From NCBI GenBank assembly GCA_965178125.1, contig OZ237767.1, positions 310,001 to 374,000 of the forward strand: a stretch of DNA of 64,000 bases. The letters run 5' to 3'. The stretch comes from Bilabrum cf. latius. Its lineage: Eukaryota > Bigyra: Bicosoecida > Bigyra > Bicosoecida. Shown piece after piece: positions 32,701 to 45,105 of this stretch (its first letter is position 1; every line of letters starts with the position of its first letter). Made by a program: the position numbers and the translations under genes. The notes beneath the pieces are model-generated. The model made no database searches and was not told the origin of the DNA. It worked only from the letters and a program-made list of their open reading frames with translations.

Positions 32701-35700
32701 ATCTCGATCGTGGAGCTCATCGTGCTCGAGACAGGTGCGGGGGGAGAGAGTGCGGCAGGTGGTGCCATCTCTGCCCTGCGCATGCTTCGGCTGCTCCGTG
32801 TGCTGAAGCTGGCCAAGAACATCCGGTCACTGAGGATCCTCCTCATCACAATCCTGCAGTCGCTGCCCGACGTGTCCTACATGGCCATCCTGCTCGGGTT
32901 GTTCCTCTTCATCTTCACTGTGCTGGGCAGGCAGCTCTTCGCGGGCCGCTTCGAGACGGTCGAGGAGGACTCGTCGTTTGCCATGACTTCGTTCAGCCAG
33001 GCCTTCTTCGTTGTGTTCTAGACGGCCACTGGGGACGACTGGCCTACGATTGCGATGGAGTCCACTGCCGCCTCTGGTACCCAGGCCTCCTTGCTGTACT
33101 TTTCTCTGCTGCAGGCGATGGGGGAGTACATCGTGCTGGCGCTGTTCGTGGCTATTCTGCTGGAGCGATTCGAGGAACAGACAGACGACTCTTTGGACGC
33201 AGAGGACTTCAAGGAGGCGGCCGTGAGGGTGAGGATCGACGAGCTGCAGGAAGGGGGCAGGACACTGGCCGACAAACACGAGCTGCAGCCACCATACAAG
33301 GCTGTAGACGTGGTGGCTCGCGTGATGATGGAGCGGGAGATGGCAGAGGAGAAGGAGACCGACATTCGGCGGGAGAGATACTTCAAGTAGACCAGCAACA
33401 AAGGGATCGAGATGGATGGCTTTTCCCTCGGTTGTCTGGCACCTGACAACTGCTTCCGCAAGTGGCTGTTTGACGTGGTGGATCACGACTGGTTTGAGGC
33501 GGCAGTGATCCTCCTCATCTTTGCGAACTGCGTGTTCCTTGCGATGGAGACGCCTGGTCTGGACCAGGAGTCAACACTGGCGCAGGTGCTCGAGGTGACA
33601 GACATCGTGTTCACCATACTGTTCGCGGTGGAAGCAGCCATGAAGATCCTAGCGTGGGGCGCGGCCGTGTACTTCGGCAACAACTGGAACAACCTGGATT
33701 TCGTGATTGTGCTCGTGTCCATCCTGGCACTGGCATTGCCCGACTTCACCGCGGTGCGGGCGCTGAGGGCGTTTAGGCCACTCCGCGTTGTGGTTCGGTC
33801 CAAGAGCATCAAGGTGGTGGTGCAGGCACTGTTTTACGCTCTTCCCAACATCGCCAATGTGGCCATGCTCACTCTCCTGTTCTACTTGATCTTCGCCATC
33901 CTGGGCGTCAGTCTCTACAAGAACCAGTTCGGGGCTTGTAACGACCCGCAGATCGACGTGGAGGTGAACTGTGTGGGAAACTTCACCGCCACGGAAGAGG
34001 GCAGTAACGGCACCGAGGTGCTGGACCGCGAGTGGGAGACTCCGCAGGCCAATTTTGATGACGTGGGCACGGCCATGGTGACCCTCTTTCAGGTCGCGAC
34101 TCTGTCCGACTGGGCCTCTGTGGCTCACAGCGCGATCGATGCCAAGGGAGAGGGTCTGGCACCTGGCAAGCAGGAGAACCCGGAGCAGATCGTGTACTTT
34201 TTGGCGTTCATCATCATTGGGTCGTTCTTCTCTCTGAACCTTTTCGTGAGTACCGCGATTCGCAGTGACTTTGCACTCGCCTGATCGATGCCGCAATGGT
34301 TAAACTCAAGGCTCCCACACCCTGTGTTCTTTCGCTCTATATTTGTCAATACCCCCATACCCATGCCCATGTCTGCCTATCTACATTGTTCGCAGGTCGG
34401 TTCGGTGATCGATTCGTTCTCGAGGCTCAAGGCATCCTTCGACGGGTCTGCCTTCCTGACCGCAGAGCAAAGGCGCTGGGCCGCTGGTCAGAAGCTCATC
34501 GCACAGATCGAGCTGACGGCCTCTCCGGACCCTCCTTCCAACCAGGTACTCAAGTTCTGCTTCGACGTTGCCTCGCATCCGTAGTTTGACCCGGCAATCA
34601 TGGCAGCCATCATCCTCAACACAGTGTTCATGATGGTGGAACACTACCAGCAGACCGATGCAGTGACCGAGTTCCTGTACATCAGCAACCTCGTTTTCCT
34701 CGTGGTGTTTGCGCTCGAGGCGGTGCTGAAGATTGGAGGCTTCGGCTGGCTTCTGTACTGGCGGGATGACTGGAACAAGTTCGATTTCATCGTGGTGCTG
34801 CTGTCGCTGGCTGGCCTCGGATTCGACGCCGGTGTGGGTGCCAGCGTGGTGCGCGTGTTCCGAGTACTGCGCATCTTCCGGCTGATCAAGCGAGCCGAGA
34901 CGCTCAAGAAGCTCATCCAGACCCTGATTTATTCGCTGCCGAGTCTCTTCAACATCAGTGCGCTGCTTCTTGTCATGTTCTACATCTACGCCGTGGTGGG
35001 CATGGCTCTCTTCGGGGAGGCAGAGCTGGAGCCGGTGGACGACTTCGGTCTGACGAGACAGTCCAACTTCAGCGACTTCTTCTCGGCCATGCTGCTGCTG
35101 TGGAGGCAGGCCACGGGGGACGCCTGGGAGGCACAGTATTGGACGGCACGTAGAGTATCGGTGGGTGGGGCCATCGCCTACTTCGTGTCGTTCCAGATCG
35201 TAATGTCCCTCGTGCTCGTGCAGGTGATGCTGGCCGTCATCCTAGACACGTATTCCGAGACACAGGGCACGGAGGCTGAGGAGCAGGCGGGTGAGATTGC
35301 CAAGATCCGCCAGTGGGCCGAGGTGTGGCAGGCGTACGACAAGCTGGCGCTCAGGTACCTCCCCGTGGGCGTGTTCAGCCGTGTCATGATCGACGCGCCT
35401 GCTCCATTCGGGCTGGACAACAAGACAGAGTTCACCAGGGGAGCCATGCTGAGGCGGTATAGCAGACTGCGCGTGCCGCTGTACAAGCGGCCCGTGTCGG
35501 AGTTCCTGAGCGTGGATTCTAGCGCTGCTGCGCGGGAGGAGGCCGAGGCGTTGAAGAAGGACATTCGACAGAGGGAGGCCATGCACAGGACCAGCAGCAG
35601 GCGGTCGCTATCCGCAGGCATGACCATGAGCCCGATCGACCCAGGAAGTGGACGGCAGGGGTCAGCAGGAAGCATGGGCAGCAGTGGACCTGTGCAGATG

Positions 35701-37131
35701 GTGGCGGGCGCTGCAGCGGCACGCGCCAAGATCGTGGAGAGAGCTGCGGGTGGTGAAAGTGGCACATCGGCAAGCGGGAGGGCATCAGCCTCTAGTTCGG
35801 CTTCTTCGTTTGGAAAGAGGCTTGAAGGGAACCCCGGAAAAGGGGTGGAGATGGTGGGCGTGGGTGGAAGCCGGAAGGGAGGCGTGAGTGCGGGAAGCCA
35901 TCAGCTGTCGGGCGCGGGTCTGGAATCGGACGCTGCATCGGACAAGGACATCGAAATTCTAGTCAGGCTCCGTCGCAGGGCAGATGCAGACGAGGAGGAG
36001 CGAAAGATCCTCCGGTACATGTAGGCGAGGTACGGCAGCATGTTGCTCACCGCAGAGGCCAGCGCAAGGGCGGCGAGGATCGAAAGCCTCGGGGATCTGG
36101 ACGCGCTGGCAGGGAAGGTGGTAACGGAGGAGGGGGATGAGGAGGAGGAGGAGGGTGTTGGAGGTGTCCGAACCACGACCTCTGGTCGCGGGAGCGAGGA
36201 TTTGGGTAAGCAGGATGATTAGGGCAAGGGGGGGGAAGGGGCGGTTTCGGGTGCATCGCGCTCTGGTTCTGCTTCTACTTCAGCTCCAGCCGCTGCTGGT
36301 ACCGGTACTGCATCCGGTGTGACTCCTGCGGGCAATGATGGGGGAGAGGGAGAGAAGGATATGGAGGAGGATCAAGCTGGTGGTGGTGCAGCACCAACAC
36401 CAATCGAGGCTCCAATCGTGCCTAGTGCATCGCACGATAGTGCTGCAATCGCCGGCAGCAGGTCGGCCGCGAGTCGCCCCGTTGTGATGGCTGGTGGTGA
36501 TGCCGCAGGCGAGGCGCAGACCCCTGCAGTGACCCCACTCGAAGCCGGGGGGGACTCAGAGAACATCGAAGAGGCGGAGGGTGTCGTGAAGCAGGCGACC
36601 CATCGGAGCGGCGGTCGCAAGCAACGGGGGCGCGGTGGGCAGCACAAGGAGCGATCCCCGACCCAATTCACGGACTCGATCCGGGGCGTGGTCAGCGCCG
36701 AGCAGGCAGTGCGGAAGAGCGTGCTTCGGTCGCACCTCGGGGGCCATACCGAGATATGGTGCGCGATGTTTGACAACACCATCAAGGCGCTTGCAGCAGA
36801 GGTGATCGAGATGGATGTGCAGCTCGAGACGAGGACCGACATCATGTGGTTGCACGAGTGGCTGGCAGGGCGCATCATCCTGGATGCGCTTCAGAAGCAC
36901 TACGCCGCCAAGGTGCTGGCCAGGAGCAGGAGTGCAAGCCGAGGGGGCAGCGGGGCGCAGTGGGCGGTGCAGGGTCGCGAGCTGGGTGCATCACACGACA
37001 GTGCAGAGGGCGGCGAGGAGGAGGGCCAAGAGGACCAGGGGGGTGCCGGCGGGAAGGAGGATCCGGAAAAGCAGGAGGGGGCTGAGGGGGCGGGGGCAGC
37101 AATCGGTGACGCTGGCAGCCAGGATGACTGA
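29764..37131 (+). CDS. Four-domain voltage-gated cation channel alpha subunit
   Basis: The model joins 29764-34245 and 34396-37131 (2,405 residues; eight TAG as Gln; TGA stop). The 150-bp intron has GTGAGT and CGCAG and lies in domain III S6, restoring NLFVGSVIDSF. Four repeats of six helices are present with Arg-rich S4 segments: VRLLRVLRPLRTF (I, about residue 358), LRMLRLLRVLKLAK (II), VRALRAFRPLRVVVR (III), VRVFRVLRIFRLIKR (IV). Pore loops read FANWT, TGDDW, TLSDW and TGDAW, so the residues two before Trp are Ala, Asp, Ser and Asp instead of the EEEE of calcium channels or DEKA of sodium channels. A Gln at TAG (33019) matches the conserved Gln of the domain II pore. A roughly 100-residue polar insert lies between S2 and S3 of domain I. 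The start is the first ATG after an in-frame TGA. Long acidic linkers and tail. Confidence 0.85.
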
Positions 37132-38153
37132 GGCGGGCTGGTTCAAGTTGCACCCACTCCGATGTGTTGCTCCATGCCACGGGAATCTCTGTTGGGCCTC
37201 TCGAGCGCGGCTGCCGAACGCAGCCGCTTGCTTGGCACTGATTACCCCTACAGAAGTGAATGTAAACAGTCTCAATCCATCGGATCTATGTCACGTTCAT
37301 AGAATACAAATGCTTGATTCAAAGCACACAGTGTGCCACACACTACCCAACTACAGCGACTAACCCGGGGAGTAATCGCGGACCAGTACTGACCCAGAGA
37401 GGGGCGTAAACCTAATGAATCAAGTAAGGATACGATACGTCCTTATCCTCCACGCGTGAGGATTAACAAAAAGTCGATGCGGAGTTTGCCCTAACTTAAG
37501 CTTCTACCCCCCTCCCCTTCCCCCAATGTGGGGGTATTGTATCATCTTCTACCCCCCAACCCCCCTCCTGACCCGGAACCCCTCCGAGCCCCGCCGCCCC
37601 CTTCCCGCATTCCTGCCCTGTATGTACCTCTCGCTTCATCCACCCCGTCCACCTTGTCCACCTGTCCTCTAATCCACCCACCCCCCTTTCCCCTCACCTC
37701 AATCATGCCTCACGACTTGTCTACTCGTCCGAGCGCTATACCCAGCGCGAAACCTCAGCCTTAGAGGTACAACCCCCTCAAGCATTAGTGCGGCTGCAGT
37801 AGCAACCGGTGGCCCACTGGCAGTGGTGGGGCAGCTGGCGCTTCAACTGCATCCAAATCCTACGCACTACCAGTTCCACCAGCCTGATGCAGTGTCGCTC
37901 CTAGCTGTGCAGGTCCTGGTGCCAGCTCTCCCACTTGACCGCCAGCTCCTGCTGCGGCCGCCCCCTGTGCGAGCAGCTCACAAACGTTAATGATATATTT
38001 GCTCGTGAAAGCTGCATTCCGTATGGCGATCAATCCGGCAATATCCCGAGCCCAGAACCTTGCCTGGGCAACGACTGACTTGCTCCTATTCTTTCCGAGC
38101 CGCTTACGCCTGATGCGTGCAGTAGTCTATTCTCCGGCATTCATGTGGGCTTA
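37132..38153. other. Intergenic region
   Basis: No gene is supported. A pyrimidine-rich stretch with runs of C lies at about 37500-37700. A possible short frame at 37990-38172 has no recognisable feature beyond ending in the 11-base word TGTGACGAGTG, which is common in this window. Confidence 0.45.
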
Positions 38154-38854
38154 TGTGACGAGTGCGGATTGAACATTCGTGGCGTGTCGCATAGAAAAGA
38201 ATGTGGGGCGTTCAGCGCCTTATTTCATGCTTCTCTTGCGATTCTGTGCGTGATGTTGATGCCAAACTGGCTGATCTGCTGAGATCCTCGGCTTCGAAGG
38301 AAGAATTCACGAGCAATCTTATGATTGTAGGGGCCTCTTTGGCATCGGGGCTTTGGAGCGGAAAACATGGCCCTAGCGTGTGGTTGAATGCGCTATTCGC
38401 AGCGGGAGCGCCGCTTTTTGATCGAAATGATTATTTAGAAAGCATTTCACTTGCTGTGAGGAATGCTGTCGTGGAGGGTGTAGCACCAGCAGCGCACTTG
38501 CAGTAGGTACTCGGCTTCTGCTACGGCAACCGAGCACACGCCGATGCCGAGCACCTGTTCCCGCTTTGTTCCCAAGCTCGCCATACCTGGGACGAGAAAA
38601 CACGTACGTTGGTACTGTTTAGGGCAGGACTCCGAGGCGGGGTTTCCGTGAGCAGCTGGTGGCTATCCAAACGATACCAGAACAAGCTGGCCGCCTTGCT
38701 ATCAACGGACCGCGACGCACGAAGTCGGGCTGTAGCGGCCGTCACGAAGCCGGCTCACCAGCTTGAGCCGCCTAGTATGGAAGAACGTCGCGAAGTTCAT
38801 CGGCACGCGAAGGAAAGGTGGCGGATATTCCGCGAGATGCTGGATGCGCTGTGA
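38154..38854 (+). pseudogene. Probable degraded retroelement C-terminus
   Basis: Two overlapping frames carry pieces that look like one protein with a frameshift. One reads CDECGLNIRGVSHRKECG from 38156, a Cys/His zinc-like motif. The other, from 38201 to a TGA at 38854 with one TAG as Gln (217 residues), includes CYGNRAHADAEHLFPLC followed by ARHTW, resembling the zinc-binding region found after the reverse transcriptase in LINEs. No reverse transcriptase motifs remain. It could instead be a short host gene, so confidence is low. Confidence 0.35.
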
Positions 38855-39490
38855 TTTGAGCGGCCGCGAGCGGTCCAAGTTGCACTTCGCATCGAGCAAT
38901 CGAGTGGATCGGGCAGTAAAAAGGATAATTTGCCGCACTGGTGGCCTAACATTGAATACTAATACAGATATTATGCAGCAGCGCTGTAATTGCTCATCTC
39001 TAATCGCTCAGCCAGTGGCAGAAAGAACCCCACGTAACCTTGAGATCTTGACGAGAGTTGCGCGCCATGGGATGCCATGCATATTGCAAGAGACTGAGTT
39101 CGATTGCTACTATTAAGTATTCAAAGCGGAATCATGTCATGCTCGCACGGCTCCGGCCTCACGGGCCTTAGCCACGAGTGTAGCAGCAACAGGGTCGGTG
39201 CAATCGCACGCACGAGCGCCGTCCAAACGCCCATCCCCTGACTGATAACCCGGCAGCACACACCAATCGATAGCTTTCACTGCCTATCACTCCCATCGTA
39301 GGGGTGGCGGGCAAGTTATCGCGAGGAGAGCGGGCCGCGAACAGCGTACCCCGCACCTCCCCGTAGCTTTGAAGCCTCTTCCAGCAGCACGTGTGATCAG
39401 CTTCAAGACCCCGGCAAGCCGCCACCGAGATGCTAATTCATTCCCCGCAGCGCCATGCCGGGCCTTGAATCTGTATCCTGCAAGGCGCGC
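38855..39490. other. Intergenic region downstream of RPS2
   Basis: No gene is supported in this stretch, which follows the convergent 3' end of the ribosomal protein gene. The word ATTAAGTATTC near 39112 also occurs near 60561. Confidence 0.45.
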
Positions 39491-40456
39491 TCACTCCTCC
39501 TTGATGGCCATGGCCTTGTCGGCGGGCTTGGCGAGGTCGACCGAGAACTTGGAGATGGGGCTCTCCTGCATGCGGGTCTCCATCCACAGGTCGGGGGACA
39601 GGTAGGTGTACGACTTGCGGAGGGCGAAGAAGCATGCCTTGATGAAGTTGCCCATGGTGCGCGTGTGGCCGCGGGAAGACGTGTAGCAGTCCTGCACGCC
39701 GGCGAGGGCGAGCATCTTCTTGGTGGCGGGGGCGGCGACCAGCCCGGTACCACGAGGGGCGGGGATCAGGCGCACGCGCACGGAGCCGCAGGCGCCCTGC
39801 AGCTTCTGGGGGACGGTGTGGGGGAGTCCGCGGCGGGAGCCCCAGTACCCGCGGCGCACGGGCACGAGCGCCAGCTTAGCGGCGGTCAGGGCACCGCGGA
39901 TGGCGATGGCCACCTCGGTGGAGACCTTCACGCCAAGGCCGATGTGGCCGTCGTGGTCACCCACGGCCACAAAGGCCTTGAAACGGGTGCGCTGACCGGC
40001 GGTGGTCTGCTTCTGCACGGGCACGACCTTCATCACCTCGTCGGTCAGGGAACCCTCCTCTGCGACAGCCAAAGACGAACAAAATACAGCCACGCGACAA
40101 ATGAGTACATTTTTATTATTTTGGCAAGTTTGCGCAAAAGCTGAAGCAGATGACTCACCCTTGAAGAAGTAATCGATGATCTCGGCCTCCTTGACGGGCA
40201 GGGAGTGCAGGTAGATCTCCTCGAGGCTCTTGATCTTGCCCATCTTAATGAGGCGGCCCAGCTTAGTTACTGGTACCCATTCCCCAGGGCCATCCGAGCC
40301 ACGACCGCGCCCGCGTCCACGCCCACGGCCGCGTCCGCGACCGCGTCCGCGACCGCGTCCGAACCCGCCCTGGTCCTCACCCTCAGCAGGGGCCGGCGCC
40401 ACCTCGGCGTCGTTACGAGCGGCTCCAGTTGCTACGATTCCACCTTCTTCAGCCAT
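39491..40456 (-). CDS. RPS2: 40S ribosomal protein S2 (uS5)
   Basis: The model joins 40456-40159 and 40059-39491 on the minus strand, removing a 99-bp intron (GTGAGT to CGCAG), for 288 residues. The intron happens to be open in frame, but removing it restores [16 protein letters not shown], as in other eukaryotic uS5 proteins. The N-terminus has an Arg-Gly repeat (GRGRGRGR), typical of this protein and a target of arginine methylation. Downstream are [30 protein letters not shown] and [20 protein letters not shown], all conserved uS5 signatures that line the decoding site and mRNA entry. It acts in the small ribosomal subunit. No TAG codon is used. Stop TGA. Confidence 0.95.
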   Translation of the reverse strand: MAEEGGIVATGAARNDAEVAPAPAEGEDQGGFGRGRGRGRGRGRGRGRGRGRGSDGPGEWVPVTKLGRLIKMGKIKSLEEIYLHSLPVKEAEIIDYFFKGESSASAFAQTCQNNKNVLICRVAVFCSSLAVAEEGSLTDEVMKVVPVQKQTTAGQRTRFKAFVAVGDHDGHIGLGVKVSTEVAIAIRGALTAAKLALVPVRRGYWGSRRGLPHTVPQKLQGACGSVRVRLIPAPRGTGLVAAPATKKMLALAGVQDCYTSSRGHTRTMGNFIKACFFALRKSYTYLSPDLWMETRMQESPISKFSVDLAKPADKAMAIKEE

Positions 40457-40596
40457 AATGCTACTTATACTCTCTGGACGGAAAGAATGCTCGGAATTGC
40501 GTTATTGGTCGCTTCTGATCGGATCAATGTTGTGCGTACTTTCAGAAGATGCAATAAATCAATTTCGGTATTGCTTCTACCAAACCCGGCAAAGGA
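40457..40596. promoter_or_regulatory. Short divergent intergenic region
   Basis: Only 140 bp separate the start of RPS2 (leftwards) from the start of the Cys-rich membrane protein gene (rightwards), so the two genes must share or closely neighbour their promoters. No TATA box is evident. Confidence 0.5.
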
Positions 40597-43536
40597 ATGA
40601 AAGGGGGCATTACTGTCATTTTCCTATTTATTTGTTTATTTCTTTCCTGCGCTCGCTGCCGTGACGCCAACAATCCACGATCCTCACGCGTGTCTGGCAA
40701 AGCCAGCGCAGTTGCTGTTGGGGATTCACAAGCATATGCTGCAGCATCTGGCCGTAAGCCAGCCCGATCCAGTTAGCATGTCGCAAATAAGGGAGCTAGT
40801 ATCACTAAAGGCTCCCCTGGGGCGGCTCTGCTTGACGTTACGGACCCTGTCATGGCGGGAAACCCGCTAGCACTGGAAGCAACCGGCACCCATCTCGACG
40901 GAAGCCAGTTGAATCAACTGCAGAGTGGTACATAGCAACTCGAAAACCCTCCGTCTCCGGTATCAGTGGCTTTGGCTCCGGCTGTGGCTGCGGGTGTCAT
41001 TGGTGGCGGCGGCCAGGCCGGAGGAGCAGGCGGTGCTAACGCCGGTACCCCTCCCACCCCGCAGCAGCTACAGCAACAGGCCAAGGAGGCCCAGGCTTCA
41101 ACTATTCCTATTGTACCACTGCAGGCTGCACCCGGTGCTGCTACGGGCGTGCCAGCCCAGCTCGTCACGCCCGCAGTGCACCACGACATGGTGCTGTACA
41201 ACCTGCCGGGCAGCCCAGAGTGCGAGGCGGACGCCTTCCAGGTCTGCTCCAGCGTGGTCAGGCTCTGCATAGGAGGCCACGAGTGCGCACTTCAATGCCA
41301 TGCACCAGAAGCTCCAAAGGTATCCGAGGCGTGTCTCAAGACGCACCCGTGCGCCATCGACGCAGAGGCGCTGTGCACGGGGGTTGCGACCAATCGAGTG
41401 ATGAACTGCCTCCGGACGGCCGCCAGGGAACACAAACTGACCCCGAAGTGCGCCAACTCCGACCCCTGTCTGTCCCACCCGGAGCGCCCGAGGTGTATGG
41501 ACCAGCACAGCCTCGCAGCCCAGGACGCGCAGCAGGAAGGTAGTCAGCCGATGCTGGACGGGGACGGGAAAGGCCATGGGCACCACCAGCACCATCATCA
41601 CCACAATCCATTTCGGCTGATGCTTCCCCTGATGCCGTTCCATGCCAAGAGGAAGCGCCACGTGGCATTCTCGCAGGCCATGCAGCACTTGCTCGAGGGA
41701 TCGCCCATAGAGGGCGGATCCTTCTCTAGCATTGGCCAGCTGGCCCATGGCAACTCGCCTGACGGCAGCAGTGCTGGGGATCAGGGGGCAGAAGACGACG
41801 ACGGGGCCAATGTAGAAGGGCGGGCGGGTGCTGATGGAACGTTCGCAGGCACTGATTCTGATTCCGAGTGCGACTGCCTGCCGACCAGCCCGTGTGGGGA
41901 GCACCTGGAAGATCCATTTTGCGAGCCGTGTGACGAGTAGGAGAAAGGGGGTGGCCAGGGGGGCCCTGGAAAGGTCGCGTGCGTGCGGAACCAGCTCTGC
42001 GGCGCCGGTCGGTACTGGTGCGAGGTGTCTCCAAAATGCAGGGGCAGGCCAGGGGTGATTTCCCTAGATCACAGGGGTTGCGTGGGCCCCTATGGTGTGC
42101 AGGCCACGAGGGCGGCGCTGGGGGCCCCTGCACCTGCCACGGCGGCGTCGGCGGCGCAAGGGGGACTGCCTGGGCTCGCCGCCGTCGCCTCTGCACTCGG
42201 GGTGGGCGGATCCGGAGCCGAAACCAGCGGCGGCAGCGGTGAGGGTGTCACGGGCACAGGTGTGGAGGCGCAGCACAGGTATGACGAGTGCGAGGCCAGG
42301 ATCGCCGGGCTGCTGGCGCAATGGGAGCTCGCGGAGCACAGACCCTCCCACCTGATGCCGATGCGCGGCGACGGATCCGGTTCCGCAGCCGTCATGGTCT
42401 TCGGTGGGGGCGGTGTGGATGACGGGCAGCTGCTACACGAGGAACGGCGCCGCATGGACGACCGGTGCCAGGCCCAGCTGAAGCTGCATAGAGAGGGCGA
42501 CGTGTGCCCCGAGCCTCCGCGGGGTTCCATCGCCAGCATCGCGGACCTGCCGCCCCCCGATGAGCGCAGGTACCGCAGGCAGTGCATGCTTCAGCCCAGG
42601 GTGGGTTCCCTCCTCCGCAGCGTGTTTGGCGGTGTGTCTGATCTGCTGGCGGAGGGCCTTCAGCAGGCTGAAAGAGAGCTGGATGGAGCGAAGGCGATCA
42701 TGGAGGACGGGGTGGACAAAGGCGCCGAGGGGGAGAGAGAGGAAGCAGGGGGCAATGTGGCGACGAGCGGGAGTAATTTGGGTGCAGTGCAGGGTGGTGT
42801 TGTGGTGGATGAGAAGTCATCGGATGCAAGCCGCGAGCAACGGCAGCAATCCGAGAAAGAAGAGGAAGACGCAGCCGAGGAGGGGGATAAGGAGGAAGAC
42901 AAATATCTGGAAGAAATGGAAGAGCTGGAAGAAATGGATGACCTGATGCTCCTGCCGAGCACGAGCACAACAGACGGTGGTGTGACGAGTGAACAGACGG
43001 CCAGCTCAGCGGAAGATGGTGGCGGGCTTCGATTCGCGAGCAGCTCCCTGAATCCGGGCAGCTCGGTGCCGCGATGGGCCGTCTTGGTCGGCATGGTAAC
43101 AGTAGCTTGCCTGTGCGCGTGCGGTGCGTGGGTGTGCGGCTGCTGTGGCAAAGGCAAGGACAAGGCCTGGCAGCAGGCCAGGAGAGGTACGCAACGTGCG
43201 AACAGAGCTGCGGAAGGGTCGGGCGAGTACCAGGACATTAATATGCGGGCCTAGAATTCTGCCAACGGAGATGGCGAGTATGCTGATCCGCCAAGCAGCG
43301 TGCAACACCCGTCGGCCGCAGACGCAGGGGGGGCGGCAGGTCGCAAACGAAGGGGTTTGCACGCCACACATGGGTCGGGGAGCGATCTCGAGTCCGACAG
43401 CGACGACATGGACTTTTTTGGAGGTGACGGTGCGAGCGCAGCTGGGACACTGGCAGATGCTGGCAGCGGCCACACGGGCAAAGCAGCCAAATCCGCTCGG
43501 GGGTGGGGCTCCCAGCGGCTCCGGCAAGCACGATAA
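40597..43536 (+). CDS. Cys-rich GLG1-like single-pass membrane protein
   Basis: A 979-residue frame with four TAG codons as Gln and a TAA stop. The ATG at 40597 was chosen because it gives a good signal peptide (MKGGITVIFLFICLFLSC). Residues about 209-305 hold Cys-rich repeats with the spacing of the Golgi apparatus protein 1 (GLG1/CFR-1) family: CAIDAEALCTGVATNRVMNC, then a CLK/CLR-type pair and a final Cys after 10-12 residues. A His-rich segment follows (near residue 328), then further Cys-containing segments, a long acidic Glu-rich stretch, and one membrane helix (WAVLVGMVTVACLCACGAW, about 829-847). The cytosolic tail carries paired GEYQDI and GEYADP motifs. It is probably a Golgi or surface glycoprotein; ligand unknown. 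Confidence 0.65.
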
Positions 43537-45105
43537 AGTGCAGTGGTGAGCACAACAGCTTCGGCGAGGAATATCTGCGCTTTCGAGTGCATCCACACCG
43601 TGTCATTGGCAGCCAAGAGCACACTTCGTGAATCTGGGTAGCATGCAAGTTACTTTGTGGGCACGAGCAGGATTGCAAGGCTAGGTGGTAGGAAGTTTTC
43701 CGGCAGCGCCACTCATTCGTACGGCTCATTGACAAACATTTGACGCCTTGTCTGATAGAACTATGGGCAGTGGGCTGTTACAGTAGCTTTGAAACCTTAT
43801 TGGAAACAATGGTTCTACATCCACGCCGCTGTCGCGCCCAAGATACGCTTGCCCTTAACCGATAAGCAGCCCACCAAGCATTGCAATAACAAAGCATGCC
43901 ACACGATGTGCACGTACAGAGGTCTGCTTATTTTGAAGCATATGTTCGTTGATTCTCGAGTGTGTTAGACACCGATTCGAATCTAAGTATTCGACAAAGC
44001 TACGCGGTTTTGCATTCTGTCCGTCTATTGGACTTAATTGCTTTAAATGAAGCCGCCCCAGAGAGTTATCGAAACAACATACAAACAAATAGCGCTAATA
44101 GACACTACAAACGCCAGTCATGCCTGGCTGTGAGCACAAATAGGATTTCGATCTGATAAGGATCTGTCGAAGTTTCGCAGCGTGCAATGCCAACCAAGCG
44201 TAGGATAGAGAACGAAATACTAAACCGTCGTCGAATTTATGATTTGAATCACATAGAAGCTAGAAGAGCGTGTTTCTTTAGCAGAATTGGGGTCAAACGC
44301 ACAGGTTTCTGCAAACTGAACTCGGGCGCCAATAATCGTCCGGATTGCCAGTGGGATGCCCCCCTGGGTCGGTATTGCCGATAACAACTCGACATTACCC
44401 ATAGCTGCGGTCTCAGAATTTGTTTCACCTCGCTGATCAGGGCCAAACAGTCAAAAACCAGATAAACTTATCCACAGCATGCGGGATCGTTCTCGGCCGT
44501 AACACGCACAGGCAGTCTGAACCTGTTTGGAGCTCCGCACAGTACTACAGTTCAAATCCAACCAATACATACTGAATTCAATCATGCGTTCATAAGTCCC
44601 ACTTTGGAGCCGGAGCAGCAATATCGCCAGCTCGGGTCTGTCATCAGAGATCTTCCCACAGCGAGCACAGTGGACTGGCCACATCTCTCTGTAGTCGACA
44701 CGGCACGCCCCACAATTATCACCTATCGAGCCAGGTGGGCATTTCATTATGTAACACGGGAATCGCATGTGCGTACCGCACGGTTCATGAAGACTGAGGC
44801 ACCACGGGTTGCATTTTTGTGTTTGGCGCCGCGGCGGCGCGACTGATGTGATCGCTTTTTGCACACACTGCAAGCATTCTTGCGACACATAGCACGTCAT
44901 TGTCGGTCACATCACGCTCATGTAGAAGTAAAGCATTTGATCGCTAAAAGGTTACCGATAGAAGGTTGGAAGTACGTGATATCTACGCAGTTCGCGGTTG
45001 ACTGAAATTTTGGGGAAGTCAAATTGGAGTCGTCTTGAGCTATATAGGAAGTTAGGAGCTCGTTGCCCACCGTGATCACCAAGATCTGATATATCTAGTT
45101 CTAGC
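43537..45105. other. Intergenic region, 1.6 kb, lower GC
   Basis: Base composition falls relative to the neighbouring genes and frames are short on both strands, even with TAG as Gln. No RNA gene is recognised. It contains the upstream region of the first paralogue at 45106. Confidence 0.5.

Noticed and set aside
34246-34395. Early end of the channel at the TGA at 34282-34284
   Set aside because: A GTGAGT...CGCAG intron removes this stop and restores the domain III S6 sequence, and domain IV follows in frame.
29764-37131. TGA also reassigned to an amino acid
   Set aside because: TGA and TAA never occur inside recognised domains after splicing, and genes end at them where homologous proteins end.
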